A DNA stretch of 64,000 nucleotides, taken from positions 14,694,951 to 14,758,950 of the forward strand of contig OX465112.1 in assembly GCA_949987565.1 (NCBI GenBank), written 5' to 3'. Source of the stretch: Luidia sarsii (taxonomy: Eukaryota > Echinodermata > Asteroidea > Paxillosida > Luidiidae). Under the pieces are notes generated by a model. It searched no databases and had not been told where the DNA came from. It saw only the letters and a program-made list of their open reading frames with translations. A program made the position numbers and the translations under genes. Below, in pieces: positions 9,976 to 18,882 of this stretch (its first letter is position 1; each line of letters starts with the position of its first letter).

Positions 9976-11542
9976 TCTGGTTCTTCGTGAAAACATATAG
10001 GCCCTACCCACAACCTATTTATAACTCGATGGTGTCGACATAATATCGATTTCAACAGTCCAGGTTGCCTTCAAGGGGAAACCGTCAGATTTGAGGAAGG
10101 ATGGCTTTTGCTTATTCTTCTGTGGTAGTAAAAGTATAAAACCATCTGGTTTGGTAAGGGCCAAGATTGTTATCATCAGATTTGATGAGAATTTCTGAAG
10201 AAGTTAAGATGCCTGGACAAAAAATCATGACCGCTCCACTCCATGCCTATCAGGTCAACAGTGACTCACTGATGACTTTTCAGCGTGACTCTGGAATGCT
10301 TACATTGGGTTAATAGATTTGTGTTCATCTGAGACTAGGAAACACCAACTTCAAGACGCCTCTCTCAACCAGAACTACCTTCAAACACTCCAAAATATTT
10401 AATGTTCATGATTTCTGTAGATGCTACACATTTTAGAACTACAACACACATGTAAATTAAATAATTAATTTTCAAAATATATATCATATATTTGTTCGAT
10501 CTATCCTGTTATTATTTCAAAAATATCAGATCAAAAAGAAGAAGACCTAATCAAAGAAAATTTGATGGACTGGGATGTGAACCTCAGACAATCTTAGCCA
10601 CCAAAGTTGACTATTTCAGAGGATTATAAGCATAAGATGGGATACCTCAGTTGGTGGAGCACCTATGTGTCAAGCAAAGGGAGTTCGGTTCGAATCCTCA
10701 ATTCCTCATTCCATAAATTTTCTTTGCTCAATACTTGTTAATTCATTACTTTTTACAATTTCATTCAGCTTACATTTTGTTTTCATTTCTTGTCAATTTG
10801 TATTGCCAAAGTATCTCCATAAATAACTGATTCTCTTTCTGATGAAAATAAATTAAAGTCTAAAAAATAAATGTTTTTAAGGTCACTTTGTCACTTTGGT
10901 TCACTGACCCAAAATAAGATGCCAAAAAATGTATTGTAATCCCGTTGTATGCAAAGCAGTCATCATATTGCTTGACCATCTCTAGAAACAAAAAATATCT
11001 CTCCATAAAATGTATACGACTCACTTTTAAAATAGGCCTACACTGATACAATGTTATAAGTCTATTTAAACAAAGATTCAAACTTTGAAAAATTAAAGTC
11101 ACACAAAAGCCGATAGCCGAATGGGGCCACCATACACTTTCTAGAAATATAATGGGCCGTTTTCAAAACTTTCTTAACAGAGAACAAAAATCAACTATGA
11201 AACATTTGGAGGTGCCAGTGCAAAGTAGCTCCACATTTTTTCCAATGCATAGAAAGGATGCAAACTCAATTTATATTTTTCCCCTAATCCCTATTCCTGA
11301 ATTTCCTGGTTTATACATTTACTGAAATACTGCATAGAAATGACAGAAAATTAAAGATGCATGCACAACTGGCCACTGGGAGACAATATATAAAGAAAAT
11401 CATATCAGTTGGACTTGAATTGAAAAAGCTGCATCCACTTTGTGTGATCCCTGAGCTGCTGTAACTACGTAGGTTTGCAATAATTGGTTGTTTGCACCTG
11501 AAAGCGAGGGTGTCATCCCTGGAGATACCAGTATACGGCCAC
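9976..11542. other. Gene-poor interval upstream of SFI1
   Basis: AT-rich sequence without a supported gene. A tRNA-like fragment at about 10640-10712 has A-box (CTCAGTTGGTGGAGC) and B-box (GGTTCGAATCC) motifs, but its acceptor-stem ends do not pair, so it is more likely SINE-derived than a tRNA gene. Confidence 0.6.
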
Positions 11543-11725
11543 TAATGGTTTAATTACTTCTGACTGGCACCCCCATCTCGACAAAGACTAATTGACTATT
11601 TGGGAAGGCCACCATCTAAGGGCTGGATAGCTCAGATGGTAAGAGCACTTGTAGGCCACACCCGAGGTCTCTGGTTCAAATCCAAGTCCAATCAAAGTTT
11701 TATTTGCCCTTTTTTTTCTTCAAAT
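11543..11725 (+). mobile_element. tRNA-derived SINE
   Basis: The head CTTCTGACTGGCACCCCC is followed by the tRNA-like body GGCTGGATAGCTCAGATGG, the B box GGTTCAAATCC, and the tail CAAAGTTTTATTTGCC. Copies occur at 12976-13180, 38597-38810 and 41047-41235 on this strand, and at 5005-5205 and 13890-14020 reversed. A related fragment is at 56450-56600. Confidence 0.8.
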
Positions 11726-12014
11726 CATATTAGTCATAGCTGATTGATTACCTCTTCCTTGGAGTTGCCTTGCTATAAGAACCTGACTTCTAAGTCCCTA
11801 AAAAACACCATACTGATAGGCATTACCATCACTTTGGCAACTAATGTTAATACAAATAATGAATACATTTAGAAAGAAGTTAGTGTTCAACGCCTTACCG
11901 AAGACTAAAATGTAATCATCGTGCTCAGTGAAATAATTTTAGAATCCTGTGAGAAATCTACAGCTCTTGCTAATGGTGCTTATTCTGTGACCTACATGTC
12001 GTTGCATCATCTAC

Positions 12015-12270
12015 TGAGACCTAGGCCGAATTTCATGGAGCTGCTTAAGCATGAAAATCCTCTAAGCAAGAAATTTCTTCCCTGCTTAAAACAACATTGC
12101 CAACAGTATTTCACTTGGTGCTTGTTGTGTTAGACTTGAATTCTAATATTGGTTGCTTCACATGAAATCCAAGTGGAACTTTGGATGGCAACCTGATTCT
12201 TTTGGGGACAATTTCTCGTGCTTCAGCAAATTTTGGTGCTTAAGCGGATCTATGAATTTGGCCCCTGATG
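12015..12270. mobile_element. Family B MITE (TTTCATAGAGCCGCTTAAGC)
   Basis: The termini are inverted repeats: AATTTCATGGAGCTGCTTAAGC on the left and GCTTAAGCGGATCTATGAAT on the right. A second two-ended copy is at 32512-32757. Single ends occur near 19784, 52147 and 2030. Confidence 0.75.
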
Positions 12271-12392
12271 AGAGACACATTGCATTCCACTGCCAGATTG
12301 AGTGTCTGCCATCGCCATCACGTCTTAGCATCGTGGATCTGGCAAGTCCAGGGGGTCATTGGGACAATGGCCGAGAGCTAAGAGGACTGTCA

Positions 12393-12431
12393 TCATTTTG
12401 TGGCCGAGGGCTCTATAGAAAACCTCCACAT
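12393..12431 (-). CDS. FBXO30/40-like exon 3 (short terminal exon)
   Basis: After a clean acceptor (CTCCTCTTTGCAG) come 12 codons, MWRFSIEPSATK, and TGA. The phase and the WRFS motif match the family's VWRFS, which is why I include it. It is unusually short, so a frameshifted or decayed C-terminus is possible. Confidence 0.5.
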   Translation of the reverse strand: MWRFSIEPSATK

Positions 12432-15002
12432 CTGCAAAGAGGAGAAATTAGAATGAAAAATTCTATGTTAATTGGCGAGTGACATTTGCCTGACTTACGA
12501 GATTGACAATTTTTCGGTTATTATCATAAGACGGCCATCATAACCAGTACACTGTAGATCCAGTATAGAGGTTGTTTTTACATTTCTCTCCTTCATTGTA
12601 TCCCATGAAGCTGTAAGTTGTTACAAAAGCTTATGCACTCTTCCCATCTGGGCAGCCCTTAAGTGCTATCCCTTTGAGTCTACCTTAAAAGATTTGAAGG
12701 TTTGTACAAAGTGAAAAGTTTGCAGTTTGTAATGAGATGGAGTGGGGCTCTGCAATTTAAAGGAGCCAGTAACTCAATGATTTTTGGCAGTGTCTAGTAC
12801 TCTGCCCATCTTCAGGAGACAGTCTCCTGAAGATGGGACGGCACAGCAAACACTGCCCGAAACTTTGAGTTACTGTCTCCATTCAGAGCCAGCCTCCATC
12901 TCAAAAGAGATGACTCACTGCACACTTTTTCACTGAGAAATGATAACTTGAACAATTGCCAAAGAAAATTGCTTTGGACTGGCGCCCCTCCTAGCCCCAA
13001 TCCCAGCAAAGACTAGTTGACTATTAGGGAAGGCCACCATCTAAAGGCTGGATAACTCAGATGGAAGAGTACTGATACGCTAATCCAGAGTTCTCTGGTT
13101 CAATTCCCGGTCCAGTCAAAGTTTTCCTTGCTAAATTTTCAATTTGTTCAAAAGTTCCCAGTCAGTCTTTCCTTTGTTTGTCAGTTTGTTAGACATGATC
13201 ACTTGATTGGAGATACTGCACCTTGTATGTGACCACCCAGGTGTCGTCCACTTGCTTCTCCCATCCAAACGTCACCATGCCGCACTCCTGCAGCAGGCCC
13301 GCGCAGACGCGGCGCAGGAGCCGGGACGTCCGCGACAAGGCGTTCAAGGCGGGGGGATCGCAGAACCGGCCGACGTTCTTGAGGACCTGAAAGGGCAGCG
13401 CCTCCAGGCCGAGCGGCCCGGGCGCGTCCGGGAGCGGACTCGCCGGGGACAGGGGAGGAGGCGCTTCGCTCTCCTCTAGCGGTGAGGTGGGGACTTGACT
13501 CGGCTCCAGATCCTCCGAGAGGAGGCGGATGGCCGAGTCCCGCCAGGGAAGCTTGCCGAGGTCGCCACCGGAGCGGGCCGACCGCGGCACTGCAAGGAGA
13601 CTCCCGCGAGTCTCCATGGCTTCCTCCCGCCTCTGCTTCCTCTCGGCCGCCGTCTTGGCGCGCTCCTCCGCAGTCGGGATGGTGTAGTTGCTCATCGGGA
13701 GACTGGTGTCGTGCTCTGCCTCCTCGGCAAGTTTCTCAGCAGCGACTTTCCTGGCAATCTTCTCTCCTATGATGGGTAGACAGTGATCATCATGCTCCTC
13801 ACTACACCTGAAGTGATGCAGGAACCTATCCATCCGATAGTCCTGTGAAGACACAATAAACATCAACAAGATGTTTTTACGAGTCAAACGAACAAAGGAA
13901 AAACTGATTGGGAACTTTTGAAGGAATTGAAAAATTGGCTAAGAAAACTTAGACTGGACCGGGGCTTGAACCAGAGACCCCTGGATTAACGTACCAGTTC
14001 TCTTCCATCTAAGCTATGTCAAAGTTTTCTTCGCCAATTTTTCAAGACATTTTTAGACTAAATTTGGAACACTTTCAAAAAGATTGTAACCCCCTAGAAG
14101 AAAGGTCCTCCACTTCACATGCATTGTAATTTATTTATAAATTATGTACTTTTTACATCGTCATATCGCGGAAAACACACATTGCCGTTGACATGATAAT
14201 CTCCATTTGTTATGCTTTTTATTATTTTCATCAAGACACCGGTTAAAAAAAAAATGGTTCAGGTCCCAAACAACGTATGGATGCCAATCTTTGACCTCGA
14301 GCAATGTTGTGTTATCCCTTTAAAGGCCTTATACAACATTGGTAAATGTCAAAAGATTGCCACAGTTTGTGTAAAACCATTAAACATTTTTTAAAAAGGC
14401 AATACTGCAAAGGTTTTAGCTCAAATGGTAATCTGAGACAGCAGAAAAATGCAAAAAAACTTCAAGGTTTACACACCATTCTGTAGTGTAAGAAATAGTT
14501 TATTACTCGCGAGTAATAAACTATTTGTCGATGTTTGAGTGAAGATTTCTCAAAAAGTACAGCATCCCAGACCGTAAGATTTCAACATGAGGATTCTATC
14601 GTGACCATTTACAAACTGTGAATTAATTAAAAGGAAATCTGTGGACATCGATGTTTCCCAATCTTCCCAATGTTGTATGGGGGCCTTTAAGGTGAGCAAA
14701 TGGCCAAATAAAAGTGAACTTACCAGACCACAAACGATGACATTTGCCGGACAGTGTACGAGATGCTGAGGCGTTCTCTTACGGATCATGGTAGCAGGGC
14801 AACCGCTGATGCTATTTGGGCAGGGGATTCTGATGTTGGGGCATCGAGTCAGGTGGTCGGCGATTTTGCAATTGTGAAGGCGTACGCCGCACTCTTGAGG
14901 GCAGCAGACATTGAGACAAGACAAGCCTTGCTCTGCCTCGGCGCTACACCATTGCTTGAAGCATGCATCGCAGTGACTGTGCGACTCTTCTGTCTTCATC
15001 AT
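12393..15002 (-). CDS. FBXO30/FBXO40-like F-box protein, compact
   Basis: Three exons join in phase 0 (14724-15002, 13222-13842, 12393-12431) to give about 312 residues. Residues 1-93 form a Cys/His-rich TRAF-type zinc finger starting HSHCDACF and ending HCPANVIVCGL, laid out like the N-terminus of vertebrate FBXO30/FBXO40. A basic helical stretch and a Pro/Ser-rich linker follow. An F-box spans about residues 237-285 (LGLEALPFQVLKN, LSRTSRLLRRVC). The last exon supplies WRFS, a motif conserved just after the F-box in the family. Known role: substrate receptor of an SCF ubiquitin ligase. Vertebrate members exceed 700 residues, so the middle and C-terminus are much reduced or exons were missed. 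FBXO30 versus FBXO40 cannot be decided. Confidence 0.78.
13222..13842 (-). CDS. FBXO30/40-like exon 2 (linker and F-box)
   Basis: The acceptor is GTGTCTTCACAG and the exon has 207 codons. It is GC-rich relative to its surroundings. The donor AAG/GTGCAG is weak. If it is not used, the frame reads on to a stop at 13189, adding about 10 residues without WRFS. Confidence 0.8.
14320..14690. mobile_element. TTAA-flanked MITE M1
   Basis: It starts TTAAAGGCCTTATACAACATTGG and ends CCAATGTTGTATGGGGGCCTTTAA, so it has inverted termini with TTAA at both edges. It lies in an intron of the F-box gene and carries a 34-bp palindrome at 14493-14526. Relatives are at 34684-34898, 44304-44668, 48316-48676, 61063-61423 (one end) and 2045-2275 (one end). 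Confidence 0.8.
14724..15002 (-). CDS. FBXO30/40-like exon 1 (TRAF-type zinc finger)
   Basis: Ninety-three codons starting at the first of two adjacent ATGs, with a possible acceptor (TTTCATTGACAG) just upstream, so a 5' UTR exon may exist. Paired Cys/His ligands continue to HLVHCP. The donor is GGTCTG/GTAAGTTC. Confidence 0.85.
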
Positions 15003-16529
15003 GTCTGTCAATGAAATTTAAAGGCCATATTTGAAATCTCCAGTGCAATGACAACATCAACCCTCCCAAAAAGAAATCCAATGTATTGATGTTTCATTAA
15101 CTACGCTTTCTTTACTTTAGTTCCTGATCTTATTAAGTTATTTTAATTATTGTAAATTCAGGAAAACAAATTCTGAAAATTGCTTATGAAATAATTGAAT
15201 ACATTTTTATACATCAATCATTTACAATGTACTGCATACAGTAGTAGTACCACTTAATTGTACTAGTACTTTGTAGTAAGTAGTTACTAGTTAGTACTAT
15301 AATCAAAATAAAGTAATAAGAAAGCCCAGCTGAGACCAAGTTACTCGGGTCAATCATGTACAGCTCAAGTACAACTACGAGTACGACAGCACGAGTGATA
15401 AGACTTTTAAGACTAAGAGCTAGGCCTGATACCGGAGGCAATAAAAACTACCAGTAAATCAGCCCTGATTAGCCTACCTTTTACTTCCACTTTTCACCTG
15501 AATCCCGCTTGGACCATCTGTCAAAGATATTGACCCAATGAGGACTTTTCGGTCGGCTGTCGGATCGAGTGTGCCAAGTTATCGTATCGATACATGCACT
15601 GTGCCAAGGCTATACCTGCGGGTGAACACGCACATCCGCATCAACGGTACGGAGGTCATCCGAACTGTCTCGAATCTCCTACGCACTGTGTGCGCAGAAC
15701 TGTTTCTACCGAATACTGACGCCTTGGGCCAGGATAAGTGGTACAGTAGCAGTTTGGAGCCTAGGCTCTCCCCTACCTGGTCCAATTTTGTTCGATGAAA
15801 TTTAGGTGTGATATTGGAGTGAAAGTTTTCTCCCCGTATCCAGTGTGTACGGGACGGTCCGGATACGATTTGTACTGTGGATGCGTATGTGTGTACGCGT
15901 ATGCCAATCTCCAATGCGGAGTTAGCAAAGTTTACGCTCTTGTTTGGGTGCCACGCCCAAAGTGCATGCAGCCTTGGTGCAGCAACAGCAAGCTCCATTC
16001 GAGGCGTACGAGTACTAGTACTACGTCCATACCCAGAGGTCTTTCTTTTTATTGTGGTTATTGTTTGGACTCGGGTTCTTTTCCATTTTTGATGTTTTTT
16101 GCTAATTATTACCAAAGAAACAAAATGTATCCGTCTAGCTGTCAGGCGGAACTTTTGGGAAGCACCTTTCAACCTCAGCTAGCCTATAAAATAGCTCTAT
16201 TATTTTCATCAAGAAAAGGGTGTATGCTTTTTGTAGGTGATTCGATCACATTATTTTCTCTTATTTAGACAAAAAAGCACTTGGCCCCAAGGCTACAATT
16301 TCGGCAATCAACCGCAACCAGATTATTTTCTATCCTTTTTAATAGACCAAAAACTACATGCACTTCTGATTAAAACCTTGTTTTTTTCAAATACTGTTTT
16401 TGTCATCCAATTATAGTTTGGATAGCCCCCTGATAGAGACTATTTTCTTTTGGGCAATTCTACGGGAACAGGATGTAATTGTTTCTGTTTTCTTATTTTT
16501 TTAGTGGTACATAGTAACATTAGTCTCAA
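15003..16529. other. Divergent intergenic interval, no supported gene
   Basis: Sequence between the start of the minus-strand F-box gene and plus-strand GOLGA7. It includes TACTAGTA/AGTACT-rich DNA (15235-15300). An open frame on the minus strand (15579-16172) shows no recognisable domain and no splice context. Promoters of both flanking genes may lie between here and 18756, but no core element was identified. Confidence 0.6.
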
Positions 16530-16788
16530 CACTATTTTAGTGGGCCTGATCGTTTCGATCCTAGCAGGACCTACATGTACATTTTCTTCTCAAAGGCAGA
16601 GAAAGGCCTTTGAGAAAGGTCCTGCTAGGATCGAAACGTTAGGCCCACAGAATTATTTTTGAGATTTGCATTTTGGTAATTTCAGTCAGTAAGCAGTTAT
16701 GCAACATTTTTTTTCAGGTTTAGTCAGACGGAGACGAAGCCCGAGGCAGAGCCTGATCCATGGATTCGTATGGGCTTATGGTACACCG

Positions 16789-17109
16789 TACGCGTATTTT
16801 TTTACACCACAGCCATGGGGTTTTCGCTGCGCTTGAAAAGAGACTAGCCCTGCGTTACAAGATCACCCAGTGCAGCTGAACATTACTAACAGCAGCTAGA
16901 AATTTGCAATTAACAAGACATCTGACATGTTTGTGACAAACTACAGCTACGACAACAGCCAGTCACATTCCGCCCCAGCTCAAGAAATCCCCAACTGACT
17001 GATCACGTAACGCAGCACTGCATGTGGTCTCTTTTCAAGCGCTGATTTCCACGAATACAGCGAAAACCCCATGGCTGCGGTGTAAAAAACAAAATAATTA
17101 TTATACGCG
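16789..17109. mobile_element. Foldback MITE with arms of about 40 bp
   Basis: The left arm (ACGCGTATTTTTTTACACC, then CCATGGGGTTTTCGCTG) faces its complement at 17060-17109 (CAGCGAAAACCCCATGG, GGTGTAAAAAAC, ATACGCGT). The interior is about 240 bp and non-coding. Confidence 0.8.
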
Positions 17110-17156
17110 TGATAGCCCAGCCGCCTTTTTTTATTTTCATGCTTGGCATGGCAGCT

Positions 17157-17345
17157 CTACGCTTCCGTACAGCCCCAACTCATTGGATCCAGCAGTCTGG
17201 TAGCCGCGTTATGTGCGGAAGTACTAACACACAAACTTATGGGAACTGGCTTAAGCCACAAGCTAACGGCTTCCAATACCCCATAAGCGCTGGTGGATTC
17301 ACATCCATAGCCCCAGAATTTTAATACGACCGAAAGATGGCGACT
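17157..17345. mobile_element. Family D repeat, single-unit copy
   Basis: It carries one TGGCTTAAGCCA unit flanked by sequence homologous to the right flank of the minisatellite at 26083-26812 and to 41700-41930. Minus-strand translation of the three copies keeps a related pattern (WLWLxxTxxxMxAVSxWLKPxxIGL), hinting at a once-coding element. Confidence 0.6.
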
Positions 17346-17852
17346 GGTGCAAGTTACGCTACACAAATACACGAAGTATGATTCCATTTTTTTTACTTTT
17401 ATCTTTTCACATTTGTGTCGGTATGCAGGTGTCTGCTTAGTAAACTTGGTCATTTGTCTTAGGGATCTATATTTGTTTATTTTTCTGTTTTTTAACCTTT
17501 AAAAAAAAATAAAAAAATAGGGAGTTGGCTCGGCGTGTTTCGTTTGCATAGTAAATTCTTTAGCCGGCAAGGATGACATTGACAAGACATGTCATGAATC
17601 TAGTCACGGTAACTTACTAACTCTATCCCTTTTTACTCCGTTGTTTGTCTTTTTTTAAATTTGGTCGGCGTATAAGGGCTACAGTGAATGTCTATACCTT
17701 TGTGTGTACTCGTACCCGACACGTTTGACTCACTGTTGGCCAGAAAAAGGACAGTAATTTTGACTAAATCCACGGCTTACCGGTAATCGGTATGGTCACT
17801 TTTGTTACTCAATGTTAGTTACTGTAGAGTGTGTACAGTGTACTGTACTGAC

Positions 17853-17905
17853 TAGTACTAGTAGTAGTACTAGTACTAGTAGTAGTACTAGTAGTAGTAG
17901 TGGTT
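17853..17905. repeat. TAGTAG/AGTACT microsatellite
   Basis: An irregular array of TAG and AGTACTAGT units with local palindromes. Confidence 0.8.
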
Positions 17906-17922
17906 TCTTGTCAAATCTGTGC

Positions 17923-18541
17923 ATAACCAACTCAGTCCCAGTCAACTCGACCCGTGACCAACTCGGCCCTTGACCAACTTGGTCAACTCGGTCCCAGTCA
18001 ACTCGGTCCGTGACCAACTCGGCACGTGACCAACTCGGTCCATAACCAACTCGGTCCCTATGGGAAAATCTAACCCTAACCCTAACCCTAACCTCGTGAT
18101 TGTTTTGCTGCATTTTCCTGCAGCTAGCTGCATGCATGCGCACACCGCGTTGCCATCCAGTCACCAACGGAATCCCCACAAATTTCTCCGAAATTACCTA
18201 CTCAACGTTTCTACAAAAAATACATTTTGTTGCTGGTATCTAGATGAACATTCTGTGTGAGTTTCATTTCTGAACTCCATCTGAGTTTTGGGAGAAAAAA
18301 AATAAACAGTTCACGAACTTGAGTGCTTCGCCATAGAGTTGTGCAATCAAATATACGACCAGTTTGTCATCTCTGCCCATGATGCTTTGCGAATGTCGAA
18401 AAGGTTTATAAACCAAAAAGATTTTATTTTTTTCGTTTTGTCGCAGTGGCACAAACTTAACCAACTATGCACACTAATGTACACAGTTTTCCCATAGGGA
18501 CCAAGTTGGCCACGAACCGAGTTGGTTATGGACCGAGTTGA
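17923..18541. mobile_element. Foldback element with ACCAACTCGGTCC arms and telomere-like core
   Basis: The left arm (17923-18063) is a tandem array of about 17-bp units around GACCAACTCGGTCC. The right arm (18487-18541) is the reverse complement of its inner end (CCAACTTGGTCCCTATGGG). Just inside the left arm, 18071-18093 holds nearly four TAACCC units. The middle is otherwise unremarkable. Confidence 0.75.
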
Positions 18542-18759
18542 CCTGAAACCCTGTCTATCCTTTCATGGTCTTTCCCAAAGTAATCAAAAGCAGTGAATTT
18601 TGATGTTTATCATTTTGTTGTAGTATTAGCCACACAGATAAGTTAGTACTTACACACAGGTATGTAATTGTAAATGCTTTTAATTTGAACTTGAAGCAAT
18701 TTGGCCGACACTTACCGTGACTTATAATTGTCTGGGTTTTCTTTTCTCCTATTCAGCCA

Positions 18760-18882
18760 ATGGCCATGGAGAACATTCAACGTCAGCCCTATCCAATCGG
18801 CAAGGTGTTTATACAACGGGACTACTCAGATGGCATGAAAGTCAAGTTCCAGACCAAACTTCCGTTAGAAATAAATGACAGG
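18760..18882 (+). CDS. GOLGA7: GOLGA7 coding exon 1
   Basis: Forty-one codons. Two Met codons (1 and 3) are possible starts; the first is taken. The donor is GACAGG/GTGCGTG. Confidence 0.95.

Noticed and set aside
11617..11693. tRNA gene resembling GGCTGGATAGCTCAG
   Set aside because: A and B boxes are present, but the acceptor stem does not pair and identical flanks recur at other copies, so it is a SINE body.
15579..16172. Minus-strand frame of 197 codons upstream of the F-box gene
   Set aside because: No recognisable motif, mixed composition and partly repeat-derived.
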